Shown piece by piece: positions 1 to 8,527 of a stretch of 59,277 nt of DNA. This DNA comes from Vibrio ordalii ATCC 33509. GTDB lineage: Bacteria; Pseudomonadota; Gammaproteobacteria; Enterobacterales; Vibrionaceae. Position 1 is the stretch's first letter; every line of letters starts with the position of its first letter. The stretch spans positions 1 to 59,277 of the forward strand of contig AEZC01000086.1 of assembly GCA_000257205.1 (NCBI GenBank), given 5' to 3'. A model generated the notes under the pieces. That model did no database searches. It was not told the DNA's origin and saw only the letters and a list, made by a program, of their open reading frames with translations. Position numbers and translations under genes: made by a program.

Positions 1-2
1 CC

Positions 3-908
3 TATCTCAATCAACTATCATCAAAGCTTAACAATATCTTCAATAGCTGTGAGTTCAAGACTCAATGCGGACTGGAAGCTCGATACGTTAAATTCCATCG
101 TAAAGGCGATAACGCCAAGACCATCCAAGTCCCTACCCTTGCGAATCGTAGCGTTAAGCTCAACCTTGCAGACAAATCTCAGAATGGTAAGCCGACCATC
201 ATTACACACAAGAAAGGCTCGTTAGTGGTCTCAAGACCTTGTAAAGAGGGGTTACTATTAAGTACAACAATTGAAGTCTACGACCATGAAGTAAACGGTC
301 ATATTACTGACCTATCACTGATGCAAGAGATTGGTACGATTACCGAATCCCTGAATGACACTTTAAACAAAGAAATCTTAGGCTTAATCGAGGAGTCCGA
401 AGACTTCTCAAAACTCGTTAAGGTTATGCCAGAGACAAGCTCAGGAACTGGTCTAAAAGCTCGTGGAGAAGCTCTACAAGAAGCAATCTTTACAGCTAAG
501 GCCGAGGTATTACCATTTGGTAAAGAGTTATCGGATTACGTTGTGGGACTCTCAGACGCTGCTTTCACTGCTCTTGAGTACAGTGCTCGTGTAAATGGTT
601 TTAAATCCCTTGATGACATGTTCAATACTGATGTATTTGCATTCACAAGTAAGACCGACACTACTGGTGATAAAAACTATGGATACCTTATCCCCAAGCG
701 TCATACAGCTGTTAGCTTTGAAGAGTCAGAAAGGGGTGTCGTGTTCAACTTCCAAGTGATACGTAAAGCTCCTACTCAATCAAGCATTATGGAGATTATC
801 GCCAATGCTGAAGTATTGGCAGCAGGTTTTACTCAGGTAGACGTTGATGGTCAGACAATGAATGTATCCATGCCTCTTATCACTCAGTTCAGCTTAAAAT
901 TAGCTTGA
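3..908 (+). CDS. Unrecognised mobile-element/phage protein, 5' end outside window
   Basis: The reading frame is open without a stop from base 3, so this is the 3' part of a longer gene (301 codons visible), not a short gene starting at the internal GTG at 225. I do not recognise the family. The visible protein is soluble-looking, with no membrane segment or signal peptide. An acidic, alanine-rich middle is followed by a beta-rich C-terminus ending in polar and hydrophobic residues. It lies directly before another unknown gene and a Bro-N antirepressor-like gene on the same strand, a phage-type arrangement. A structural or DNA-processing role is possible, but nothing in the sequence decides it. 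Confidence 0.6.
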   Translation, partial: YLNQLSSKLNNIFNSCEFKTQCGLEARYVKFHRKGDNAKTIQVPTLANRSVKLNLADKSQNGKPTIITHKKGSLVVSRPCKEGLLLSTTIEVYDHEVNGHITDLSLMQEIGTITESLNDTLNKEILGLIEESEDFSKLVKVMPETSSGTGLKARGEALQEAIFTAKAEVLPFGKELSDYVVGLSDAAFTALEYSARVNGFKSLDDMFNTDVFAFTSKTDTTGDKNYGYLIPKRHTAVSFEESERGVVFNFQVIRKAPTQSSIMEIIANAEVLAAGFTQVDVDGQTMNVSMPLITQFSLKLA

Positions 909-918
909 GGTCTTCAAT

Positions 919-1188
919 ATGGAAATCATTAGCTTAGATTGGAACGGCTCACACGGACAAGTGAGCTACCACGACAAATACACCCTACTATGGAATAAAC
1001 CTAAGCTCTCCTTTGAGTTTGTCATTATCCACTACGTGAAAGGTGATGAAGTCTACCCCAATGGGTTCAAGACGATTGACCCTAACGGACAACCTATTGA
1101 GTTGAGTCTTGAAGAAGTTCAAGAGGTTGAAGCTTATTGTCAACGTGAAGCTAAAACTACATGGGCTAACCTATGCAACACTCTTTGA
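919..1188 (+). CDS. Small hypothetical protein of mobile element
   Basis: An 89-residue acidic protein starting 10 bases after the previous stop. A GAGG Shine-Dalgarno sequence sits just inside the intergenic spacing, so the pair is probably co-transcribed. It has several aromatic residues in the first 40 positions (DWNGSHGQ, HDKYTLLWNKP) and a glutamate-rich helix near residues 68-80. I do not recognise a domain. Its compact packing between two accessory genes supports a real gene of the phage or satellite element. Confidence 0.55.
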   Translation: MEIISLDWNGSHGQVSYHDKYTLLWNKPKLSFEFVIIHYVKGDEVYPNGFKTIDPNGQPIELSLEEVQEVEAYCQREAKTTWANLCNTL

Positions 1189-1212
1189 GATATGGAGGTA
1201 ATTAGTATACCT

Positions 1213-1776
1213 ATGAATAAACAACAACCTATGACAAATAACAATATTCAATCATACTTCTTTGATAACTATAAACAGATTCGCACTGTTTTACATGAAG
1301 ACCAACCTTACTTTGTCGGTAAGGATGTAGCTGAAGCTTTAGGTTACAAACGTACTGATGATGCAATTCGTAAACATGTAGATGATGAAGATAAACAAAC
1401 CCTGCGTTTCGCGGGGGTTAGTGGATTAGAAACAATAATCATCAATGAGTCTGGTGTCTATTCTCTAATCATGCGGTCAAGGCGTAAAGAAGCTAAACAG
1501 TTCAAACGTTGGGTTACTTCTGAAGTGTTACCGTCAATCCGTAAGCATGGTGGTTATATTCAAGGACAGAATAAACTAACGATGAAAGCTGTTGATAATC
1601 TCTATTCATGGATTCATGGTCGCATGCTTCCATATCTTCAAGAAATCGACCGCATAGACCCAAGAGGAAACGCCAAGGATTCAGAAAGAGCTACATTAAT
1701 ACGATTAGCGGCTGAACGTGTAGGCGTACCCTTAGACCTTGCAGAGCAACTCTATGTAAACGGTACAAGTAACTAA
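1213..1776 (+). CDS. Bro-N domain antirepressor-like protein
   Basis: The N-terminal ~110 residues match the Bro-N (BRO family) domain. Visible hallmarks are YFVGKDVAEALGY, the RKHVDDEDK stretch, INESGVYSLIMRS and the closing FKRWVTSEVLPSIRKHGGY. Bro-N proteins are common in prophages and satellites, where they act as antirepressors or DNA-binding regulators. The C-terminal 60-70 residues are not a KilA-C or P22 Ant domain I can name. They include LAAERVGVPLDLAEQLYV, which could be a helical module. Two in-frame starts exist: ATG at 1192, and ATG at 1213 with GGAGGT at 1194-1199 upstream at rather long spacing. I chose 1213; 1192 would add seven residues. Confidence 0.8.
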   Translation: MNKQQPMTNNNIQSYFFDNYKQIRTVLHEDQPYFVGKDVAEALGYKRTDDAIRKHVDDEDKQTLRFAGVSGLETIIINESGVYSLIMRSRRKEAKQFKRWVTSEVLPSIRKHGGYIQGQNKLTMKAVDNLYSWIHGRMLPYLQEIDRIDPRGNAKDSERATLIRLAAERVGVPLDLAEQLYVNGTSN

Positions 1777-1841
1777 CCATCCTACCTCACCTTACCTCAT
1801 TAAAAATCTACCAGAAAAATCTGAGAGGCCATCTAATTGAT

Positions 1842-1909
1842 AAAGCGCAGGGATTACCCCCATAGGGTGTTAGTTCCACTCACGGTGTCTTTGCGCCTTT
1901 CTTTTTTTC
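1842..1909 (+). terminator. Possible terminator after the Bro-N gene
   Basis: AAAGCGCA (1842-1849) can pair with TGCGCCTTT (1892-1900) with one bulged C. The ~40-base loop contains its own small GGG/CCC hairpin. A pyrimidine run with seven T follows at 1902-1908. The long loop makes it atypical, but stem plus T-run placed after the last element gene fits a rho-independent stop. Confidence 0.4.
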
Positions 1910-1940
1910 GTTACGTTATAACATTACCTTACTCATTAGG

Positions 1941-1973
1941 AAGTCAGTAAGATAAGTCACTACAGAAGTCACT
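1941..1973 (+). repeat. Three phased direct repeats AAGTCA(G/C)T
   Basis: AAGTCAGT at 1941-1948, AAGTCACT at 1954-1961 and AAGTCACT at 1966-1973, so starts are 13 and 12 bases apart. They lie immediately upstream of the -35 box of the promoter facing maf. Spacing close to a helical turn is typical of protein binding arrays (integrase arm sites, excisionase sites, operators). Which protein binds cannot be told from here. Confidence 0.5.
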
Positions 1974-1980
1974 GAGACTC

Positions 1981-2009
1981 TTGACGTGAGTATGTACTAT
2001 CCTTATAGT
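1981..2009 (+). promoter_or_regulatory. Sigma-70 promoter reading into maf
   Basis: TTGACG (1981-1986), 17-base spacer, TATAGT (2004-2009): a near-consensus promoter. The start of transcription would be near 2016, about 20 bases before the maf ATG. It lies at the accessory/core junction, so the mobile element may have supplied or replaced the maf promoter. Confidence 0.6.
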
Positions 2010-2037
2010 TCAATCATATCAACGCCTTGTAGACCTC

Positions 2038-2622
2038 ATGCAAAATTACCAACTAGTTTTAGCATCTACTTCGCCGTTTCGGCAGCAATTACTTAAAAAG
2101 CTGGATTTACCTTTTGTTACCTGCTCGCCTAATTGCGACGAAACTGTGTTGCCTGGTGAGTCCGCACAAGATCTGGTGACTCGTTTAGCAGAAACGAAAG
2201 CAAGATCTTGCCATCCAAACCAACCCAGTTTAGTCATCGGTTCTGATCAAGTTTGCGTGATTGACGGTGAGATTATTGGCAAACCTCATACACAAGAACA
2301 AGCCATTAAGCAGCTACTCAGACAAAGTGGAAAAGCCATCACTTTTTATACTGGGCTTGCGGTTTACAACTCAGTCTCTGGTCAATGCATGGTCACCCTA
2401 GAACCCTTCACGGTTCATTTTCGCTCTTTATCTACCGAGATGGTGACGGCTTACGTGGCAAAAGAACAGCCACTACAGTGCGCAGGCAGCTTTATGTGTG
2501 AGGGCCTAGGCATTGCACTTTTTGAACGTTTAGAAGGTGATGACCCTAATAGTTTGGTTGGGCTACCATTAATTAAGCTAGTCTCAATGCTTGAGTCTCA
2601 AGGCATTACCGTTTTAGGATAA
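2038..2622 (+). CDS. maf: Maf-family nucleotide pyrophosphatase (YceF type)
   Basis: Maf/YceF proteins are cytosolic nucleoside triphosphate pyrophosphatases that remove non-canonical or modified nucleotides; E. coli YceF prefers m7GTP. The N-terminal [12 protein letters not shown] signature (residues 8-19) is the substrate and metal loop. ETKARS and IGSDQV follow, then the GK-P and TGLAV segments. The 194-residue length is normal for the family. It is convergent with rluC, the same arrangement as E. coli rluC/yceF. The ATG at 2038 has no obvious Shine-Dalgarno sequence in front of it, which is odd and may reflect the nearby insertion. Confidence 0.93.
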   Translation: MQNYQLVLASTSPFRQQLLKKLDLPFVTCSPNCDETVLPGESAQDLVTRLAETKARSCHPNQPSLVIGSDQVCVIDGEIIGKPHTQEQAIKQLLRQSGKAITFYTGLAVYNSVSGQCMVTLEPFTVHFRSLSTEMVTAYVAKEQPLQCAGSFMCEGLGIALFERLEGDDPNSLVGLPLIKLVSMLESQGITVLG

Positions 2623-2633
2623 TGATTAACAGG

Positions 2634-2660
2634 GAGCGCCTTGATCTGCGCTCACTTTTA
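2634..2660 (+). terminator. Terminator between maf and rluC
   Basis: GAGCGC (2634-2639) pairs with GCGCTC (2648-2653) across an 8-base loop and is followed by a short ACTTTTA tail. The T-run is weak. Its position in the convergent gap suggests it ends maf transcripts. Confidence 0.5.
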
Positions 2661-2728
2661 TACCATGACTTCGACCATTACTTTATGTTTCTACTATGTT
2701 GCTACTCGTTAGCGAATGAAAGCTGGCC

Positions 2729-3676
2729 TTAAGCGTTTCTCAATTTGACTAATGCTTGCTCTAGTTGAGTATCGAGTGGTGCATTAATGTCCATTAACGC
2801 CTCTGTCGAAGGGTGAACAAAACGAATATTCGCCGCGTGTAAGAATAATCGGTCAATGCCAAACTGTGCGGTATATGCGTCAAAACGGCGGTCACCATAA
2901 CGATCATCCCACGCAATCGGGTGCCCTGTATACTGAGTATGAACGCGGATCTGATGAGTACGGCCAGTGATCGGACTGGCTTGCACCAAAGTTGCTTGTG
3001 CAAACTGTTCAAGGGTCTTAAAGCGCGTTTCCGATGCTTTACCGTTTGGATTGACTCGCACAATGCTGTTCACTTCATTTTTCAATAGTGGCGCATTCAC
3101 GACTTTACAGCTGCTTTTCCATTGCCCCATAACTAAAGCAAAGTAATATTTTTGAATCGTTTTTTCTCTAAACTGGGCTTGGAGATGGCGCAACGCGGAG
3201 CGTTTTTTAGCCACTAATAAAATGCCCGACGTATCGCGATCGATACGGTGCACCAATTCCAAAAAGCGAGCTTCTGGGCGCAATGCCCGCAGCGCTTCAA
3301 TTGCGCCAAATTTCAAACCACTCCCACCATGAACAGCCGTACCGGAAGGTTTATTGAGAATAAGTAAGTGCTCATCCTCAAAAATAATGCAGTGTTCTAG
3401 CTCAGCGACTTTACTCAATTTGGTATTGGGTGTGTTGCTCTCTTGATCCGACTGCTCGAGAGTCACTGGTGGTATTCTCACCACATCACCAGCCGATAAC
3501 TTATATTCTGCTTTGATGCGTTTTTTATTTACACGAACCTCTCCTTTGCGCAGGATTCGGTAAACCATACTTTTAGGAACGTTTTTTAATTGGTTACGCA
3601 AAAAATTGTCAATGCGTTGACCAGCCATATCTTCATCGATATCGATGAGCTGGACTTGGGTTCTAATTTCACTCAT
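2729..3676 (-). CDS. rluC: 23S rRNA pseudouridine synthase RluC
   Basis: RluC makes pseudouridines at 955, 2504 and 2580 of 23S rRNA (E. coli numbering). An N-terminal S4 RNA-binding domain (GQRIDNFLRNQLK through the RKGEVRVNKKR loop) is followed by the RluA-type catalytic domain. That domain has LVHRIDRDTSG, whose second Asp is the catalytic residue, then the GRTHQIRVH motif and DDRYGDR. Divergent from rne, as in E. coli. Two close starts are possible: ATG at 3685 (MAPMSEI) and ATG at 3676 (MSEIRTQ). I prefer 3676 by memory of Vibrio homologues; neither has a strong Shine-Dalgarno sequence. Confidence 0.95.
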   Translation of the reverse strand: MSEIRTQVQLIDIDEDMAGQRIDNFLRNQLKNVPKSMVYRILRKGEVRVNKKRIKAEYKLSAGDVVRIPPVTLEQSDQESNTPNTKLSKVAELEHCIIFEDEHLLILNKPSGTAVHGGSGLKFGAIEALRALRPEARFLELVHRIDRDTSGILLVAKKRSALRHLQAQFREKTIQKYYFALVMGQWKSSCKVVNAPLLKNEVNSIVRVNPNGKASETRFKTLEQFAQATLVQASPITGRTHQIRVHTQYTGHPIAWDDRYGDRRFDAYTAQFGIDRLFLHAANIRFVHPSTEALMDINAPLDTQLEQALVKLRNA

Positions 3677-3924
3677 GGGCGCCATTGTACCACTGTAAAT
3701 TGTTTAAATTCACATTTTCTTCGCCACAAAAAAGAATATTTTCATCTGCTGTTTAATGGCAAATTGGCGAGAATTACACCAATTGAAATGTGACTGTGGA
3801 TAAAATTAAATATTACCCATTACAATTCTTACTTTAACAACTAAAACTCTTTGATAAACATTAAATTAGCCATCTAACTTTTAGACCTATTCTCATTTTT
3901 TTGACCTGTTCATAACAAAGCAGA

Positions 3925-3953
3925 TTGCTGTGTTTACCTGTCACTGCTATAGT
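3925..3953 (+). promoter_or_regulatory. rne promoter
   Basis: TTGCTG (3925-3930), 17-base spacer, TATAGT (3948-3953) with an extended TG element at 3945-3946. Predicted start near 3960 gives an rne leader of about 330 bases, similar to the ~360-base leader of E. coli rne. Confidence 0.6.
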
Positions 3954-4084
3954 TCACAGCTGCAATGAATGATTCGGTGATTTTTTATTCTTTACCGTCC
4001 ATTTTTGAGCAAAATAGTGAGTAGACTGCTAAGCGTCAATGTGCTGCACATGGCGTAAGACACTATTGAGCGAAGCTATCTTGT

Positions 4085-4290
4085 TGCTCTACTCATCGTC
4101 ATTTCATGTTGAGTATTTTCCGCCAATACGAGGATCGCAGGCAATCGTGTGCGTGCGATAACTGAAGTGCCCTAGAGCATCCCCTCCAGCCGGGAGGCTG
4201 CACCTTTTAGTCATGGGATCTGGCACCGTGAAAACGAAACCCAGCAACAAGTCCAATAATCAAAACTAAAGAAAGATAACGAGATTTTAA
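4085..4290 (+). ncRNA. rne 5' leader, structured autoregulatory element
   Basis: E. coli rne controls its own mRNA through hairpins in a long 5' leader that RNase E binds (rne5 element). Here the leader has a hairpin ATCGCA/TGCGAT (4134-4139 with 4154-4159) with an inner GCA/TGC helix. A second, CCCTCC/GGGAGG (4182-4187 with 4192-4197), is enclosed by GTGC/GCAC (4167-4170 with 4200-4203). The position just before rne and the structures fit the family. Whether the fold matches rne5 closely needs a covariance search. Confidence 0.55.
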
Positions 4291-7200
4291 ATGAAAAGAA
4301 TGCTAATTAACGCAACTCAAAAAGAAGAGTTGCGTGTCGCGCTGGTTGATGGCCAACGACTTTTTGATCTAGACATCGAAAGTCCAGGGCATGAATCTAA
4401 AAAGGCGAACATCTATAAAGGACGTATCACCCGTGTTGAACCGAGTTTAGAAGCTGCATTTGTTGATTACGGCGCTGAACGTCACGGTTTCCTTCCTCTC
4501 AAAGAAATTGCCCGCGAATACTTCCCTGATGGCTACACTTACCAAGGCCGTCCAAACATCAAAGAAGCGCTTAAAGAAGGCCAAGAAGTTATTGTCCAAG
4601 TTGAAAAGGAAGAACGAGGCAGCAAAGGCGCTGCATTGACCACTTTCATTTCTCTTGCTGGTAGCTACCTAGTCCTGATGCCAAACAACCCTCGTGCCGG
4701 TGGTATTTCACGCCGTATCGAAGGCGATGAGCGTACCGAATTAAAAACCGCATTGAGCAGTTTAGAGCTTCCTCAAGGCATGGGCCTTATCGTTCGCACT
4801 GCAGGTGTGGGCAAAAGTGCGGAAGAGCTAGAGTGGGACTTAAACGTTTTGCTCAATCACTGGAGCGCAATCAAACAGGCTTCCGATTTGCGTCCTGCAC
4901 CGCTACTTATTCACCAAGAGAGCAACGTCATTGTACGCGCAATTCGTGATTATCTGCGTCGTGACATTGGTGAAATTCTAATTGATAGCAACACTATTTA
5001 TGAACGTGCCCTTGAGCACATTCGTTTGGTGCGTCCTGACTTCGTGAGTCGTGTAAAAAAATACGACGGTGAAGTACCCCTATTTAGCCATTACCAAATT
5101 GAAAGCCAAATCGAATCGGCTTTCCAGCGTGAAGTGCGTTTACCTTCTGGTGGCTCTATTGTTATCGACCCAACCGAAGCATTGACCTCAATTGATATCA
5201 ACTCTGCTCGTGCAACAAAAGGCGGCGATATTGAAGAGACGGCGCTTAACACCAACTTAGAAGCAGCCGATGAAATTGCTCGCCAATTACGTCTGCGCGA
5301 TTTGGGCGGATTAGTGGTTATCGACTTCATCGATATGACTCCTGTCCGTCACCAACGTGAAGTAGAAAACCGTTTACGTGATGCCGTACGCCTAGATCGC
5401 GCTCGCGTACAAATTGGCCGAATTTCACGTTTTGGCTTGTTAGAAATGTCGCGTCAGCGCTTGAGCCCATCGCTTGCCGAAGCAAGTCACCATATCTGCC
5501 CACGCTGCTCTGGCACCGGAGTGGTTCGTGATAATGAATCTCTTGCGCTCTCTGTTTTACGTCTCATTGAAGAAGAAGCACTAAAAGATAATACCGCTCA
5601 AGTTATGGCGGTGGTTCCCGTTCCTATTGCATCTTATCTACTCAATGAAAAACGTCGCTCAATCAATCATATTGAACGCATTCAAGAAGTCGAGATCACG
5701 ATTGTCCCTAACTCTGAAATGGAAACGCCTCATTTTGAAGTGATCCGTGTCCGTGAAGGGGAAGAGCAAGAAATACTCTCTTACTTAGTGCCAATGAAAC
5801 TAGAAGCACTAAAAGAAGCAGAAGGTAAAGAAAGCTCAGATATCGATTTCAAACCAAAACGCATTGAAGAACCAGCGTTGAAAGGGTTTGCTGCCCCAGC
5901 ACAAACTATTCCAGCTCCAACACCTAAAGCAGAGGTAGCGGTTCCAGTCAAAGAGATCGCTGTTGAACCAGGCAAACCAGGTCTATTTGGCCGCATCGTT
6001 AAAGCTCTTGGTAGCATCTTCTCAACCACCACCGAAGAGGTGAAAGCTGAGGAAGAGCAACAAAAACAAGAAAACGAACGTAGCCAAGCACCACAGCGTC
6101 GTGATCGAAATGATCAACGTCGTCGTAACGGACGCGGTGAAAATGTCAATCGTGACAACGCAAACCGTGACAGAAACAGACGCAAGCCGGTCAATGCCTC
6201 TACTCCTGTTGAAGAAACACAAGATAAAGAAACTGTTGCCGCCAACGAGCCTCGTAAGGCACAAAATCGCAAGCCAAAACAAGAGCGCCGTAACAAGCGT
6301 GATGACAGCAAATCCGAAAAGTTAGCGGAGCAAGGGCTACAACTTGCGGCTGAAGCGCAAGCCGTCACTTTGACAGTAAATGAAGATAAAACGGAAGAGA
6401 AAACCGTAAAAGTAAAAGAGCGCCGTCAACGCCGTAAGTTAAACAAACAGGTTCGCGTAAAAGATCAAACAGTAGCTCAAGAGCAACCAGAAACTGAAGC
6501 TGAAGCTGAAGCTGAAATGTTGATCAATACAGCCCCGCTTGCAGAGGTTATTGAAGCTGTAACAGTTGAAACGGTAAAATCTGTTGAGCCATCAGTTGTT
6601 ACACCAAACGACGACAATGAGAATGACGATCAAAATCAACGTCGCAATCGCCGCTCTCCTCGTCATTTACGCGCCAGTGGTCAACGTCGACGCCGTGGTC
6701 GTGATCGTCGCCCTAACCCATTCCGTTTACGTAAAGGTGGGGTTGCCTCTCCTGAGATGGCAATGGGTAAAGTGATGCCTCGCTATGACCTCTCTAAACC
6801 TGTGTATCAAGCACCGGTAACAGAGCAAGTCGCAGCGGTTGAACCTGTTCAACAAGTGGCACATGTTGTGGATAACAATACCGAGATAACATTAGGTGGT
6901 TTTGCTTTCCCTGAAATGGCAATGGGTAAAGTGATCATTCGACATGAAGAGAGTCGACATGAAGAGAGTCAGAGCGGCGTTGAATCTGTCACAGCCTCTT
7001 TGCAGGATGCTGTTGAGCCTCAGGTACAATCTGCAGCGCTAACAGAATCAGTTTCAGTTACAGAATCAGTTACTGTAGAAGCCGTTATTTCAGAGCCAGT
7101 GATCGCTGAAGTTGTTATTGAAAAGACTACCGCTATTGAGCTCGTTGTCGAAGAAAAAGCCACGACAGAGAAAGTACCAGCCTTGAAGGTTGACGCAGTA

Positions 7201-7404
7201 ACTAAGGCACCTGAAGCCGTATTACCTAAAACAATCAAAGCGCATGCATTCTCTCCGATGACCAAAGCCTCGGGCTCTTTATTGCTCAAAGAGATTGAAA
7301 TCGTATCAGCACCTTTCCACGCAGAACGAATTGCAACTCGTGCAGCCGGCAGTCAGTCAGCACAAAGTCAAGCAGGCGCAACAATGACTAAACCACTGTA
7401 TTAA
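4291..7404 (+). CDS. rne: Ribonuclease E, degradosome scaffold
   Basis: Essential endoribonuclease that starts mRNA decay and processes rRNA and tRNA; it organises the degradosome at the inner membrane. The N-terminal ~500 residues hold the S1 domain, 5' sensor and DNase I-like catalytic site with Asp302 (SIDINSAR) and Asp345 (VIDFIDM). The zinc link is CPRC (Cys403, Cys406), which joins dimers. Residues ~561-580 ([15 protein letters not shown]) look like the amphipathic membrane anchor. Two arginine-rich RNA-binding stretches follow, around 610-700 and 785-815. The tail is low-complexity Val/Glu/Ala, as expected of the disordered scaffold. PEMAMGKV occurs twice (from residues 821 and 874). 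The extreme C-terminus may be the PNPase-binding site by position. Confidence 0.98.
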   Translation: MKRMLINATQKEELRVALVDGQRLFDLDIESPGHESKKANIYKGRITRVEPSLEAAFVDYGAERHGFLPLKEIAREYFPDGYTYQGRPNIKEALKEGQEVIVQVEKEERGSKGAALTTFISLAGSYLVLMPNNPRAGGISRRIEGDERTELKTALSSLELPQGMGLIVRTAGVGKSAEELEWDLNVLLNHWSAIKQASDLRPAPLLIHQESNVIVRAIRDYLRRDIGEILIDSNTIYERALEHIRLVRPDFVSRVKKYDGEVPLFSHYQIESQIESAFQREVRLPSGGSIVIDPTEALTSIDINSARATKGGDIEETALNTNLEAADEIARQLRLRDLGGLVVIDFIDMTPVRHQREVENRLRDAVRLDRARVQIGRISRFGLLEMSRQRLSPSLAEASHHICPRCSGTGVVRDNESLALSVLRLIEEEALKDNTAQVMAVVPVPIASYLLNEKRRSINHIERIQEVEITIVPNSEMETPHFEVIRVREGEEQEILSYLVPMKLEALKEAEGKESSDIDFKPKRIEEPALKGFAAPAQTIPAPTPKAEVAVPVKEIAVEPGKPGLFGRIVKALGSIFSTTTEEVKAEEEQQKQENERSQAPQRRDRNDQRRRNGRGENVNRDNANRDRNRRKPVNASTPVEETQDKETVAANEPRKAQNRKPKQERRNKRDDSKSEKLAEQGLQLAAEAQAVTLTVNEDKTEEKTVKVKERRQRRKLNKQVRVKDQTVAQEQPETEAEAEAEMLINTAPLAEVIEAVTVETVKSVEPSVVTPNDDNENDDQNQRRNRRSPRHLRASGQRRRRGRDRRPNPFRLRKGGVASPEMAMGKVMPRYDLSKPVYQAPVTEQVAAVEPVQQVAHVVDNNTEITLGGFAFPEMAMGKVIIRHEESRHEESQSGVESVTASLQDAVEPQVQSAALTESVSVTESVTVEAVISEPVIAEVVIEKTTAIELVVEEKATTEKVPALKVDAVTKAPEAVLPKTIKAHAFSPMTKASGSLLLKEIEIVSAPFHAERIATRAAGSQSAQSQAGATMTKPLY

Positions 7405-7430
7405 TCTCTGAACTGAGTTTGAACACCATT

Positions 7431-7456
7431 AAAGGGCTGCATTCGCAGCCCTTTTT
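7431..7456 (+). terminator. rne terminator
   Basis: AAAGGGCTGC (7431-7440), loop ATTC, GCAGCCCTTT (7445-7454) and a T-rich tail. A strong rho-independent terminator 27 bases after the rne stop. Confidence 0.9.
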
Positions 7457-7526
7457 ATATTCCACTTGCCCAATATCTCTGCATCTCATAGCATGGCTTC
7501 TTTCTTGTCACTCAAAATGGACTTCC

Positions 7527-8401
7527 ATGACTTGGATCTTATTCACCCTTCTGGCCGCGTTCATGCAATCTTGGCGCAATGCATTCCAAAGTCGCTTGGC
7601 AACTGAGGTCAGCACTACTGGTGTTACCCTTGCGCGATTTCTTTGGGCTGGCCCTATCGCGGCTCTGTATCTCATCACTTTGTATCATTTCATACCAGCG
7701 CAATTGCCTACATTGTCATTGATCTTTATCGCCTTCATTGTCGGTGCGTCATTGATGCAAATAGTCGCGACTGCGCTCATGGTTAAGCTGTTTAAATTAA
7801 ATAACTATGCCGTAGGTGCTGGGCTAGCCAAAAGCGAAGCCTTGGTTGCCGCAATTTTAGGGATGATTTTTTTGGCACTCATTTGACAGGCTTGGGCTGG
7901 ATTGGTGTCATCGTTGGTGGCATTGGTGTATTTTTGATGAGCACGCACGGCAATGTTAAGCAGCTTTCAATGCCAACTGTTTTACTGGGATTAAGTTGTG
8001 GTAGTGCCTTTGCGCTCACTTCATTGTGGGTACGTGAAGCCAGTTTAGCACTTGGCTTACCCTTTCCACACAGTGCTGCTTGGGTATTATTGTTGGTCAT
8101 TTCACTGCAAACGTTATTACTGCTAGTTTACCTGATGGCGACCGACAAACACTCATTAAGACAATTATGGGCAAGACCTAAGCTGACGCTATTAACCAGC
8201 ACAAGTAGCTGTCTTGGTTCTATTGGTTGGTTCAGTGCAATGTCTCTTCAAACCGTACCTTATGTAAAAACTTTAGGCCAAATTGAGATCTTTTTTACGA
8301 TGTTAATTTCTATTTTTTGGCTAAAACAATCAGTAAAAATTAAAGATGGACTGGGGCTTTTTCTAATCGCAATTGCCGCTATTTTAGTCATGTGGGGATA
8401 G
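7527..8401 (+). pseudogene. EamA/DMT-type transporter, frameshifted at a T run
   Basis: Two overlapping frames together make one ~290-residue inner-membrane protein of the drug/metabolite transporter type with about ten hydrophobic helices. The first half (from ATG 7527, MTWILFTLLAAFMQ) ends at a TGA near 7884. The second half continues in the +1-shifted frame to 8401. The break lies at seven T's after GATGA (about 7867-7873). Adding one T restores GMIFFGTHLTGLGWIGV and a full-length protein. This is either a real one-base deletion, reversible slippage, or an assembly error. The start at 7527 is chosen because upstream in-frame codons overlap the rne terminator. Substrate unknown. Confidence 0.8.
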
Positions 8402-8440
8402 CTCCAACCTCACCCACGCTTTTGATAATGAAGTTGCTCG

Positions 8441-8480
8441 ATAAAAAAAGCCCCACCAGGCGGTGAGGCTTCATCTTTTC
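8441..8480. terminator. Bidirectional terminator, EamA gene / adhE
   Basis: AAGCCCCACC (8448-8457) pairs with GGTGAGGCTT (8462-8471), one mismatch, 4-base loop AGGC. A run of seven A's on the left serves as a U-tract for adhE on the minus strand. TTTT a few bases to the right serves the plus strand. Confidence 0.8.
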
Positions 8481-8527
8481 CCGATAGAGATCGTTTCGTG
8501 CTAGCGAAAATCTCTCAACAACTCAGC

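Larger units (their letters stand above)
1..1980 (+). mobile_element. Right end of an integrated phage-like element next to maf
   Basis: Three same-strand accessory genes, one of them Bro-N, fill the space beside maf. In enteric and Vibrio genomes that space normally holds yceD-rpmF-plsX-fabH, as I recall the order. The left part of the element is outside the window, so integrase, att sites and full extent cannot be seen. The right boundary is set loosely between the end of the Bro-N gene and the maf promoter. An accessory-gene hotspot without a complete phage is the alternative. Confidence 0.5.

Noticed and set aside
225..908. Separate gene starting at GTG 225
   Set aside because: The same frame is open back to base 3 with sensible protein sequence, so 225 is internal to a longer gene.
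6022..6368. Open frames opposite the arginine-rich part of rne
   Set aside because: Shadows of biased codon composition in the RNase E tail.
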